Shown here piece after piece: positions 14,494-23,216 of a stretch of DNA of 64,000 nt (within the stretch, counting starts at the first letter, position 1; each line of letters starts with the position of its first letter). Source of the stretch: Rhodobacterales bacterium 52_120_T64 (GTDB lineage Bacteria; Pseudomonadota; Alphaproteobacteria; Rhodobacterales; Rhodobacteraceae); NCBI GenBank assembly GCA_002162875.1, contig MABA01000024.1:1-64000 (forward strand). The letters are read 5' to 3'. A model generated the notes under the pieces. That model ran no database searches. It was not told the DNA's origin and saw only the letters and a list, made by a program, of their open reading frames with translations. Made by a program: the position numbers and the translations under genes.

Positions 14494-15552
14494 GTGGCTA
14501 CGGTAGAATTAAAAGGCCTTGTAAAAACGTTTGGCAAAACCGAAGTGCTTCACGGAATAGACCTCGCTGTTGAAGACGGAGAATTTATTGTTTTCGTGGG
14601 ACCGTCCGGTTGTGGGAAATCAACAACTTTGCGCCTTTTGGCTGGTCTTGACGAGGTTTCCAGCGGGGAAATATTGATTGGCGGTAATGTCGTCAATAAT
14701 CTTGAACCAAAAGAACGAAATATTGCGATGGTTTTTCAAAACTACGCAATTTATCCACATATGTCAGTTCGCAAAAACATTGGCTTCGGTTTGCGGACTT
14801 CGAAAATGTCAAAAGCAGACAAAGAAAAGAGAATTGATGAAGTCGCTGAATTGCTAGGCATGACAGATTTGCTAGATCGCAAACCCGGTCAATTATCAGG
14901 TGGCCAACGTCAACGCGTAGCGATCGGGCGGGCAATGGTCCGTGACCCGTTGGTATTCCTGTTTGACGAACCGCTTTCGAATCTCGACGCACAGCTACGA
15001 ACACAGATGCGCCTAGAAATTAAAAAACTGCATCAAGACGTCGGTACCACGATTGTATTTGTGACACACGATCAAGTTGAGGCAATGACCCTTGCCGACC
15101 GGATTGTGATTATGAAGGATGGGCATATCCAACAGGTGGGTACGCCTGCGGAAGTCTATCAAAAACCAGTAAATATGTTTGTAGCGCAATTCATTGGCGC
15201 ACCGTCAATGAACATGCTTCCGGGTAAAAAATCCAGTGCTGGCATTGTCCTGAATGCCGGCCCAACTATCTCTGAAAGTCTAAACTCTGACGCTTCGGGA
15301 ATTATGGTCGGCATCCGACCAAACGACCTAACACCTGCGCTCGATAACGAGGCGGCGCTTTTTGAAGGCCGCGTCAAGATCATCGAACCTTTGGGGCCGG
15401 AAACATTAGTCTATGTCGAACTTGGACAACACGAAGTTTTGGCGACTGTTCCAGGTCGAACGCCACCAAAAATTGGAGATACAATCCGGCTTAAGGCACC
15501 CCAAGAGGAAATTCACTTTTTTAACGCTGACACCGGAGCGGCGATATTATGA
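14494..15552 (+). CDS. ABC importer ATPase, UgpC/MalK type
   Basis: This 352-residue ATPase powers the CUT1 importer. The nucleotide-binding domain shows Walker A GPSGCGKST (about residues 37-45), a Q-loop in MVFQNYAIYPH, the signature LSGGQRQR, Walker B VFLFDEPLSNLDA and the switch His in VTHDQ. A C-terminal TOBE/MalK regulatory region follows from about residue 240 (VGIRPNDL). It starts with GTG after the site GGAGAGG and directly abuts the lyase stop codon. Its stop overlaps the start of the kinase gene. Placing the ATPase after a catabolic enzyme suggests that transport and breakdown genes are expressed together. Confidence 0.94.
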   Translation: MATVELKGLVKTFGKTEVLHGIDLAVEDGEFIVFVGPSGCGKSTTLRLLAGLDEVSSGEILIGGNVVNNLEPKERNIAMVFQNYAIYPHMSVRKNIGFGLRTSKMSKADKEKRIDEVAELLGMTDLLDRKPGQLSGGQRQRVAIGRAMVRDPLVFLFDEPLSNLDAQLRTQMRLEIKKLHQDVGTTIVFVTHDQVEAMTLADRIVIMKDGHIQQVGTPAEVYQKPVNMFVAQFIGAPSMNMLPGKKSSAGIVLNAGPTISESLNSDASGIMVGIRPNDLTPALDNEAALFEGRVKIIEPLGPETLVYVELGQHEVLATVPGRTPPKIGDTIRLKAPQEEIHFFNADTGAAIL

Positions 15553-16460
15553 CTGCTCCAAAAGCAGGTAAAATTTTATGTGTTGGCCGATTGTACTGCG
15601 ATCTGGTTTTTTCGGGTGTTCCGAAATTACCCGTGGTCGGCGAGGAGGTTTTCGCAGACAATTTGTCAACCCACGCTGGCGGCGGTGCGTTTATAACGGC
15701 TGCCTATTTGGCGGCAGCAGGGCAAAAGGTAGGTTTGTGTTCAGTCATTCCATCCGGCCCATTTGGTGAAGTCATCGAAGCTGAAATTCGAAATTCTAAA
15801 ATAGATTTATCGCAATGCAGGAAAGCCCCAACTGGATCAAGTCCACAAGTAACTGTTGCCATTACATCTTCGAGCGACAGAGCGTTTCTAACCAAAAGGA
15901 GCGGCTTAGCTGTACCTGATACAATCACTGCTGCGATGGATGATTCCGAATTATCACATGTTCACATAGCAGAGTTGGCCACGCTTTCAGAATTTCCAAT
16001 TTTGGTGCAAATGGCCAAGGTCCGGGGACTGACAATATCTTTAGATTGCTCTTGGGATGCAGATGTAATCGGCGAACCAATGTCACGAGATTTGTTTAGG
16101 GGAATAGACCTATTCTTGCCAAACGAAAAAGAATTGCGTGCACTTTTTTGCATTGATGGCGAAATTGCGGATCATCAGATCGAGATTTCTCATCATGTCC
16201 CAATTGTCGCTGTAAAACGCGGTGAAGACGGTGCTAAGTTGATTACAGAAACATCAATTATTGATGCTCCTGCAAATTCTTGCGAAGTTATAGATACTAC
16301 TGGCGCAGGCGACGCATTTAATGCGGGCTTTATTCTTTCGTGGATAAATGGGCGACCGCTAAGTGATTGTTTGAGGACAGGGAATTTGAGTGGTTCCGAG
16401 GCTACGAAACACATCGGGGGCGCAAAAGGTGCTAAACTCTTATCAGGACCTGTTCTATGA
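15549..16460 (+). CDS. PfkB/ribokinase-family carbohydrate kinase
   Basis: This 303-residue kinase would phosphorylate a sugar or sugar acid released by the preceding enzymes. The family hallmarks are an N-terminal glycine-rich substrate loop (THAGGGAFITAAYLAAAG) and the C-terminal ATP/anion-hole motif DTTGAGDAFNAGF, with the catalytic Asp in GAGD. The length is normal. The start ATG overlaps the ATPase stop codon. It is the last gene of the operon; an IS6-like transposase relic starts within about 20 bases of its stop, so genes once downstream may have been lost. The substrate cannot be read from sequence; in this family it ranges from ribose and fructose to keto-deoxy acids. Confidence 0.88.
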   Translation: MTAPKAGKILCVGRLYCDLVFSGVPKLPVVGEEVFADNLSTHAGGGAFITAAYLAAAGQKVGLCSVIPSGPFGEVIEAEIRNSKIDLSQCRKAPTGSSPQVTVAITSSSDRAFLTKRSGLAVPDTITAAMDDSELSHVHIAELATLSEFPILVQMAKVRGLTISLDCSWDADVIGEPMSRDLFRGIDLFLPNEKELRALFCIDGEIADHQIEISHHVPIVAVKRGEDGAKLITETSIIDAPANSCEVIDTTGAGDAFNAGFILSWINGRPLSDCLRTGNLSGSEATKHIGGAKGAKLLSGPVL

Positions 16461-16479
16461 TTTCTGGGCGGAATACCAA

Positions 16480-16837
16480 TCACTAACGTCTCTTTGGTGT
16501 GATTGTATTTAACATTCTGTCGGCTTTTGAGGTGTCGTTCTAGGCCGACTATCTTCATCGCGGCACCATATGGGCGGAGCCTGTTGGGCACAATTATCGT
16601 GGGAGAACCGTAGCGTTTTATCGTTTTTTTGAAGGACTTTAACGCCGCTTTGCGAGCTAGCTTCTTTGTAGCATAGTTTTCCACAACTGAGATGGGGCGC
16701 GTAGCTTCCGTCACGGTGTATGGACGACTGCGTGGATTGACATCCGTGATGCTAAAGATGCACTCGGATATTGATTGCCCGTGAGGCCGGTACTTCGACG
16801 ACAAAATTAACGCGAGAAACACTCTGTTGGGTTTCAA
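16480..16837 (-). pseudogene. IS6-family transposase remnant
   Basis: A minus-strand frame contains ENYATKKLARKAALKSFKKT, then KRYGSPTIIVPNRLRPYGAAMK and later NHTKETLVI-GIPPRNHR. This matches the catalytic part of IS26/IS6-type transposases (ESYVTKTRDKKAALKFLKK, RYGRPEVIVTDGLRSYGAAM). The second DDE-type Asp (normally TDGLRSYG) has become PNRLRPYG, and the upstream half is not recognisable. No terminal inverted repeats were found. It is inactive. The open frame continues into the kinase gene only by chance. Confidence 0.75.
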
Positions 16838-17489
16838 CTTTTGTTGCTCGTTAGATGTTGGGTTCTATTAGGTCGCAATAATGCTGTCGTTAAGGTTTAT
16901 CACTGTAAATTGAGCAATTCGTGCAAATCTGGGTGAGACAATTAATTGCCTAGCCGTTGCATCGATAAGTCGGCTGAGCAATGAATAATTTAATAGTCCG
17001 ACCATTTTAACAAGAGGCGAATCACCACAAGTATCGAACAACAATTGATTGAATAGTCGGTTTTTTGTCAATAATAGTCCTCAAAATGCGGTCCCAAAGC
17101 AATGAAAATGCCGAAAGTGATATCGGCGGAAAATTCCGCAATTGAGGTTTATCCACCACGCAAGTGAACGCCAAATAGGGGAGCAAGGTAGGAGCACTAT
17201 ACTTTGTGGTATAAAGTATTATTCGCTACTAGGAGTTGTGTAAAATTGCCAATTTGAAACAGCTAAGTAGAAGATAAAATTAGGATAGTATTCGCCTTTT
17301 AGACAGTAAATATAGGATATTATTGTCTCCAATTTGGTGATGAATTAAGCAAAATTTTGACAGACGGCCTTAAATATGCCTAATATTTGAAGGTAAATTG
17401 ATTAATAGTTTTCCGGGTGGTGGCTGAACACAAGGCTTTTGTTAGGCAAAAGTAAGTATGTTTGAAACCGTGATCTGGAGTAACTAGAG
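16838..17489. other. AT-rich stretch without a recognisable gene
   Basis: No frame here has a plausible start plus ribosome site, and no RNA gene was recognised. Together with the transposase relic upstream it looks like decayed insertion DNA. Confidence 0.5.
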
Positions 17490-17615
17490 ATGCAAAATTT
17501 ATTACTAGCCACTGCTGTCCCAGTATTATTGGGCGCTTGTCTGGGTTTTTCTGAAATGTTGAATCGGGTACAGACGAGTCGCGTGGAGAAACTGAGTTTT
17601 CCAAAGAACCGTTAA
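17490..17615 (+). CDS. 41-residue small lipoprotein, possibly a frameshifted relic
   Basis: An ATG with GGAG nine bases upstream opens a short frame starting MQNLLLATAVPVLLGAC, a signal sequence with lipobox LGAC. It ends after only 24 further residues. From about 17570 a second frame stays open and polar (SGTDESRGETEFSKEPL...), and a third ends in a run of five Asp near 17800. The piecewise pattern suggests a longer secreted lipoprotein broken by two frameshifts. A genuinely tiny entericidin-like lipoprotein is the alternative. Confidence 0.4.
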   Translation: MQNLLLATAVPVLLGACLGFSEMLNRVQTSRVEKLSFPKNR

Positions 17616-17998
17616 GCCAAGAAAGTTTCGATCATCGCCGACCAAGCGGTGATCTTAACACCCGTGGTGAAGTCTTACGTTTAACTATTAGCAGCAAGTT
17701 ATGAACATGGCGACGGATGCGCCGATAGCGACCATACTCTCAGCGGCGGCACAAGTGACGCACCTAATTGTACTGAGCAAGGCAGTGGCGATGATGACGA
17801 CGACTAAATCGAGCGACCAAGTATACAAATCGCCGTGGAGCGTTGTGTAAGTAGGCGCACTTTCGAAGTAGATGAAAGAGTACCTTGCCGCTCTAGTCAA
17901 AGCAGCCTTTGGGTGCGAACTATTTAACGTTTTGATACAAAATCCAAACTAGCAGAATTTGGAGGATAATTAACTATTGATCTCTTTTTAGGAGCAAA
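17616..17998. other. region upstream of tadE with only broken frames
   Basis: The first 200 bases carry polar, Gly/Ser/Asp-rich frame fragments that could be the rest of the lipoprotein relic. The last 150 bases have no coding sign and probably hold the tadE promoter; no clear -35/-10 pair was identified. Confidence 0.35.
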
Positions 17999-18415
17999 AT
18001 GATGTTTGTGTTTTATAATAAGTTTACTAAGTATATTTCGGAATTTCGAAGCGATGACAGCGGCGCTGTAACGGTTGAGTTTGTCCTGTGGGTGCCGGTG
18101 TTTATGACAATTCTTTGGCTTGTCGCCGATGCATCACTACTATTTTTTTCCAACACAAAAATGTGGCGGGTCGCTAGTGACACTACGCGTCAAGTCGCAG
18201 TGGGCGCTCTCGATACGGCGGAAGCAGAAGCATTCGCTAGAAACCGGAGCGCACAAGGTAAGCATTACCTGGTTAATGTAACGTCTAATGGAACGATCGT
18301 GACGACAAATATTTCGATAGACATCGGTGATGTCAGCTTTACGAAATTATTCGCATTCGCAGTTGGTTCCAAAATGTCCGTAACGGTTGTCCAAAGGATG
18401 GAGCCTATCGTCTAA
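17999..18415 (+). CDS. TadE-like pseudopilin
   Basis: This 138-residue protein has the TadE layout. A short cytoplasmic start precedes SDDSGAVTVEFVLWVPVFMT, where a conserved Glu sits in the first turn of a single membrane helix (about residues 23-50), followed by a periplasmic domain of about 90 residues. TadE pseudopilins are minor subunits of Flp/Tad pili. The site AGGAG lies seven bases before the first of two adjacent ATG codons. Its partner, a TadG-like gene, follows after 47 bases. No other tad gene (secretin, ATPase, prepilin peptidase) is in the window, so the pair depends on machinery elsewhere. Confidence 0.8.
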   Translation: MMFVFYNKFTKYISEFRSDDSGAVTVEFVLWVPVFMTILWLVADASLLFFSNTKMWRVASDTTRQVAVGALDTAEAEAFARNRSAQGKHYLVNVTSNGTIVTTNISIDIGDVSFTKLFAFAVGSKMSVTVVQRMEPIV

Positions 18416-18462
18416 TAAATTTATTTTTGGCAAAATTGGAAAGAGCGAAGGGGCCTGATATT

Positions 18463-19749
18463 ATGGGATCCAGTATAAAAGTTCAGTTTCGAAAGTTTGT
18501 AGATGATACAGATGGCGTAGCAACAATCCTGTCTGTCTATTGGGTGATTTTATTTCTGATAATCGGAGGGCTCGCAGTTGATTATACTAATGCAGAGCGA
18601 GCCGAGGCACATCTACAAGCGACAGCGGACGCTATTGCGTTGGCTGCGGTACAAGACTTACCGGATACAACAGTTGCCCTTGAGACCGCGGAGAAATTTG
18701 TTCGCCATAATGCGCCCACAGCGCGGTACGGCGACGTACTTCGGAATTCGGAAATTGTATTTGGACAGTGGGACAGAGATACTCGAAAATTTATTGCCGG
18801 CGCCGAACCTTATTCAGCAGTTAATACAACAGTTCACCGCGATACAGATTTTGGCAATGCGGTCCCCACATACTTTCTAAGGTTCGCGGGTTTCATGAAA
18901 TGGGACGTTGCTGCTACGGCTATTGCCGTCCAGGGTAAAATAATCCCCCCATGTAACGCAGGCGGATTTTTTAGCGAAGGAGAAGTCTTTTCCGGTAGTA
19001 ATAACAGTTATATCGATGGCTTCTGCTTGCACGGTGATGACGGTGTGAAAATTGGTTCAACTAACGACTTTGGCGATGGCACCAAAATAACGATGCTCGA
19101 CGCGGATAATACGTTTGTCGAAAGCTCGGATAATATAATTCCGGAAGGCGCTGTTTCGAGTGCATCCCACGACTTCACATTACCGCATCTGGTGGCGGAA
19201 ATGCGGGCGAGTATGGCGTCGGGATCATCAGCAGGGCTGCCGTTCGAAATTAGTAACGTCGTTTATCTCTCAGAAATCACCTCGTCTACAAATTTAGTAG
19301 CCGGCACTTTATATGTTGTTGATGAGGTCGCCGATTTGGGGTCGAATGTTGACATCAGTGAGATAGCCATTGTGGCTGGGAAGGAAATTAAGATTGGTTC
19401 AAATGTACGAATGTCGGAAACGGTACTCGTCACCAACTCCAAAGTGCTTTTTGGTTCAACCAACGATATCGGCACCGCAAATTTCTGTGAGAGCGGGCAT
19501 TATAGTGTTTATGTGATGTCCGGAGACAACATTGAATACGGCTCACAGAGCCTATTTCAAGGTGTTCGCATGGGAGCGGTCGGCGAAGTTAAATTGGGCT
19601 CTGAACTCAGAGCGGTACAGGGCGTTTATGCGGAATCGCTTGGTAATATTGATTACGGTAGCGCAGATACGTATGGCGGTTGTCCTCAAGGGTTAAGGAA
19701 TCAGCTGTTTGAAAAATTTGATCGCTTTGCGTATGCGTTGGTTTATTGA
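18463..19749 (+). CDS. TadG-like membrane-anchored protein with a Gly-Ser solenoid
   Basis: This protein (428 residues from the ATG at 18463; a TTG at 18427 would add 12) begins like TadG: a charged start, DDTDGVATILSVYWVILFLI as membrane anchor, then the Tad motif ERAEAHLQATADAIALAA. The distal half is different. From about residue 185 short units recur with Gly-Ser at a spacing of about 19 residues: LGSNVDISEI, IGSNVRMSET, FGSTNDIGTA, YGSQSLFQGV, LGSELRAVQG, YGSADTY. The hydrophobic-polar alternation suggests a right-handed beta-helix of at least six coils. TadG normally ends in a von Willebrand A or simpler domain, so this is a variant tip protein. It may display an adhesive fibre on the pilus or cell surface; that is inference. 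Confidence 0.72.
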   Translation: MGSSIKVQFRKFVDDTDGVATILSVYWVILFLIIGGLAVDYTNAERAEAHLQATADAIALAAVQDLPDTTVALETAEKFVRHNAPTARYGDVLRNSEIVFGQWDRDTRKFIAGAEPYSAVNTTVHRDTDFGNAVPTYFLRFAGFMKWDVAATAIAVQGKIIPPCNAGGFFSEGEVFSGSNNSYIDGFCLHGDDGVKIGSTNDFGDGTKITMLDADNTFVESSDNIIPEGAVSSASHDFTLPHLVAEMRASMASGSSAGLPFEISNVVYLSEITSSTNLVAGTLYVVDEVADLGSNVDISEIAIVAGKEIKIGSNVRMSETVLVTNSKVLFGSTNDIGTANFCESGHYSVYVMSGDNIEYGSQSLFQGVRMGAVGEVKLGSELRAVQGVYAESLGNIDYGSADTYGGCPQGLRNQLFEKFDRFAYALVY

Positions 19750-19811
19750 GGCGCGTGTCAATCACACGAGACTGACGATAGATTTGCTCATTCCAAGATA
19801 ATGGTTTGCAG

Positions 19812-22800
19812 TCACTGCCTCTTTCTGCGGGAAACAGCAGCGAGGATCGGGGTTGCAATAACCAAAATAGCGATCGTTCCTAGAATTGCTATCATCAAGG
19901 CTGATGCTCCATCGGGCAGGATCGGAATCAGTTTTGCAATTTCGTTAACCCAGCCAATCAATTCGCCGTTCAATACGAAATACCCTACGGTCACAGACAA
20001 CAACGACAATATTAGCAAATTTGTGACGACTAATCCGATACGAAGTTTCTTTGGAACTCGTCTACCCAAAAGGCTTCGACGCAGCGATGGCCACAACTTT
20101 GATATGTCGTGTTTCACAGCAAAAAGAGACGGAACCATTAATAAAACGATGAAGAAGCCAAATCCAAGCCCGTATACCAATGTAATAACGGTTGGTCGAA
20201 GGAATTGGGCTTGCTGACTTGTCTCGAATAATAGCGGGGCTAAGCCAACGACGGTGGTCAACGTGGTAAGGACTAGAGGGCGCAAGCGATCGGTTGTGGC
20301 GTCAATTATGGCGGGAATTAACCCCTTCTTTTCGGAATATTCCTGAATTGTGGACACAAGAACGATGGAGTCATTAATAATGATGCCAGTCATTCCAATT
20401 AATCCAATAACGGTGAACATAGACATTGGTACCGACCAAACGTAGTGCCCCCAAATCGTTCCCACCAGTCCAAAGGGGATGATGGCCAACACCACGATTG
20501 GTAGCGTCCAACTGGCGAAAATCCAGCAAAGGACCAAGTAGATCCCCAGTATTACCAGCGTAAACCCGATAAGAGCATCCGAAAGAAAATCCTGTTCCTG
20601 TTGAGCTAGTCCGCCGAGTTCCCATTCAACCGCAAAGCGCATGGCTAGATCGGGGAGGATCTCGGTCTGCAGGGTCTCGGTTATTTCCGCTGCAATCTCC
20701 GGGTTATCTTCAGCAACGTCACCACTAATATTGATAAGCCGCAGACCGTTTTCACGCAAGATCATCGAGAAGCCAAGGCTGCTCTCAACCGAGACAATAT
20801 CTGATAGGGGTACGTATTGTCCTGTTGGTGTGCGCATCAGTGTTTGATTTAGGAAATCCGCGTTAACCTCATCTGCGGGCAGCTGCACGATAACCTTGCT
20901 TGTATGTATCCCGTCGGGCAGGCTTGCCGCTTCGATACCGTTTAGACGATCTCGAAGTTCGGAACCCAACGCGTCAATTGTAAAGTTCAGAGACTCGCCA
21001 AGAGGGGTTAGCAGCAGAAGATATTCTGTTTTGTCATATGAAAGGCTGTCTTCTAGACCACTAATTTCAGGATAACGAGACAATGTGAATTTCAGATATT
21101 CAGCAGCTTCTTTCAAAGTAGTTGAATCTGCACCGAAAAGACTAACATCAATGGAATCGCCTCCCGGACCTGCACCAAACCGCCGAAAGCTTAAAGTTTC
21201 CAATAGTGGAAGGCGCTGAACTTCGTTTTGCAGAGCGGCGAGAAATTCGGAACTGGAATATGGACGAAGATCTGCATCTATTAAACCGATATCAATTGAT
21301 CCTAGTTGGTCGGCATCCTTGGTTCCCTGGCCCAATAATCCCCGGCCAGTGGTTCCACCAACTTGTGCCAAACTGTGCAGGACCGGAGCCACACCAAATT
21401 CATCTTCGTAACGATCAGAGACGACAATTGCAGCACGCTGGACTTCTTGAACCATTTCGATCGTGTCTGCGCGAGTGGAGCCGGGTAACATGGCGATATT
21501 TCCAGTAACCGAACCTTGTTCGGGCGAGCTGAAGAACCGCCAGGTAACATCACGATTGATTACCATTGTAATGGTGCTTGATAAAATCAGGATCATCGCG
21601 GCCAGCATTGGGTAGCGCAACCGAATAACCCAATGCATCCCCGGTCGTACAACCGTACATCGCAGCCAGCGGAAACCGGCGTCGAAAGCTCGGTTCGGGG
21701 CGTCGTACCACTTATTTTCGGCACGAGAAGTAATGGCATGGCGCATATGGTTGGGAAGAATTAGAAAACACTCGGCCAAGGACGCGACGAGTACTGCGAT
21801 GACGGTGAACGGGATATCTGATATTAGCGCCCCGAAACGCCCGCCAATCAGTATTAGTCCGAAAAATGCCAAAACCGTGGTTATTGTAGACGAAAAGACC
21901 AGCGATATCATGCGGGAGGCGGCATTTTCGGCAGCAACGGCCGGGCTTTCTCCAAGCCGCCGCGCACGAAAATCGGCATGTTCGCCAACAACGATTGCAT
22001 CATCGACGACAATGCCAAGCGTGATAATCAATGCAAACAATGACATCATGTTAATTGTCAAACCAGCGATATACATCACAGCAATCGCCGCAAACATCGC
22101 GACCGGAATTCCCGCAGCCACCCAAAAGGCCGTTTGAAATCCGAGGAACAGATAGAGCATGAACAATACCAGCGCCAAGCCCATAAGCCCGTTTTCCAGC
22201 AGTATCGATAGCCTATCTGTGATTTGCTCAGCGCGCGTATTAATCAAGGTGACGGTGGTACCCTGAGGCAGGATCGCTTGCAGATCTGCTGCGACTTTTT
22301 CAACGGTTGCTTGTATCGCAATCGCGTCCCCACCGTCCGAGCGATTTACGCTAATCAGGACGGCTTGATTGTCGCCGATAAAATAGGCCCGACCGCTATC
22401 GGCACCCTCGGTTTCGATACTCGCTACATCGCCAACCAATAATTTATCACCATCGGGCGTGATGCGTATTGCAATTTCAGCGATCTCCTGTGCGCTTCGT
22501 CGTTCTATTCCAGTCCGAATTCTTGATGCCCCACCTGCAACGTCACCAGCCGGATTGGTTTGAGTTTGGTTTGCAATGGCGGTTGCGACCTCACTCAGCT
22601 GAACGTCGTTTCGAAACATAGATTCTGCAGAAATTGAAACGCTAACAATGGGGTCAGAGATGCCACGTATAGTGGTGTGGGTAATGCCCTCCCGATAGAG
22701 TTTTGCCGTAAATTCGTCTGCAAACTCGCCAAGTTGTACCAACGAAACCGGACCCGAAATTACGACATCTGTAACCCCGTCACGCCATGCACCGCGTATT

Positions 22801-23216
22801 ACTTCAGGTACTTCAACACCGTCAGGAAATTTCTGGATGCTTTCGACTGCCGATTTTACATCCTCGGTAGCTCTCGCCATATCCCAACCAGGTTCAAACG
22901 ACACTGATACCCGCGCCGACCCCTCGGTTGATCGAGAACTGGAACGGTCGACGCCATCAACTGATAACAGTACCGGTTCCAAAAGGTCTATGATGCCAGT
23001 GTCGACATCTTCGGCTCCTGCGCCAGGCCACGCTACGTTGATTGAAACAGATTCGATGACAATATCTGGGAAATATTGCGAACGTATCTTGGTGGTTGCC
23101 AGCAGCCCAAGAGCCAACATAAGAACCAACAGGAGATTGGCTATCGTGTTGTGACGGGTGAAATAGGAAAGAATACCTCGAGCATCCGACGTTTTATTGG
23201 AAGAAAAGTTGTTCAT
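19812..23216 (-). CDS. RND efflux pump, inner-membrane subunit (AcrB/HAE type)
   Basis: This 1134-residue proton-driven pump has twelve predicted membrane segments in two repeats, each with a large periplasmic loop. TM4 holds the proton-relay Asp pair (GIVVDDAIVVGEH) and TM10-11 the matching GMTGIIINDSIVL. The porter region opens with RSQYFPDIVIESVSINVAWPGA, typical of hydrophobe/amphiphile exporters. It overlaps the adaptor gene by four bases on the same strand. No TolC-like outer-membrane gene is nearby, so the pump must share one from elsewhere. The C-terminus carries an extra hydrophobic segment beyond TM12 (LIPILPDGASALMIAIL), which makes it longer than usual by about 80 residues. The drug or metabolite exported is unknown. 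Confidence 0.92.
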   Translation of the reverse strand: MNNFSSNKTSDARGILSYFTRHNTIANLLLVLMLALGLLATTKIRSQYFPDIVIESVSINVAWPGAGAEDVDTGIIDLLEPVLLSVDGVDRSSSRSTEGSARVSVSFEPGWDMARATEDVKSAVESIQKFPDGVEVPEVIRGAWRDGVTDVVISGPVSLVQLGEFADEFTAKLYREGITHTTIRGISDPIVSVSISAESMFRNDVQLSEVATAIANQTQTNPAGDVAGGASRIRTGIERRSAQEIAEIAIRITPDGDKLLVGDVASIETEGADSGRAYFIGDNQAVLISVNRSDGGDAIAIQATVEKVAADLQAILPQGTTVTLINTRAEQITDRLSILLENGLMGLALVLFMLYLFLGFQTAFWVAAGIPVAMFAAIAVMYIAGLTINMMSLFALIITLGIVVDDAIVVGEHADFRARRLGESPAVAAENAASRMISLVFSSTITTVLAFFGLILIGGRFGALISDIPFTVIAVLVASLAECFLILPNHMRHAITSRAENKWYDAPNRAFDAGFRWLRCTVVRPGMHWVIRLRYPMLAAMILILSSTITMVINRDVTWRFFSSPEQGSVTGNIAMLPGSTRADTIEMVQEVQRAAIVVSDRYEDEFGVAPVLHSLAQVGGTTGRGLLGQGTKDADQLGSIDIGLIDADLRPYSSSEFLAALQNEVQRLPLLETLSFRRFGAGPGGDSIDVSLFGADSTTLKEAAEYLKFTLSRYPEISGLEDSLSYDKTEYLLLLTPLGESLNFTIDALGSELRDRLNGIEAASLPDGIHTSKVIVQLPADEVNADFLNQTLMRTPTGQYVPLSDIVSVESSLGFSMILRENGLRLINISGDVAEDNPEIAAEITETLQTEILPDLAMRFAVEWELGGLAQQEQDFLSDALIGFTLVILGIYLVLCWIFASWTLPIVVLAIIPFGLVGTIWGHYVWSVPMSMFTVIGLIGMTGIIINDSIVLVSTIQEYSEKKGLIPAIIDATTDRLRPLVLTTLTTVVGLAPLLFETSQQAQFLRPTVITLVYGLGFGFFIVLLMVPSLFAVKHDISKLWPSLRRSLLGRRVPKKLRIGLVVTNLLILSLLSVTVGYFVLNGELIGWVNEIAKLIPILPDGASALMIAILGTIAILVIATPILAAVSRRKRQ

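Noticed and set aside
16193-16480. Extension of the IS6-like frame into the PfkB gene
   Set aside because: The transposase similarity stops near 16480; beyond that the frame is a chance reading of the kinase gene.
19607-19858. 83-codon minus-strand frame upstream of the RND gene end
   Set aside because: Overlaps the 3' ends of the TadG-like and pump genes on both sides; no independent support.
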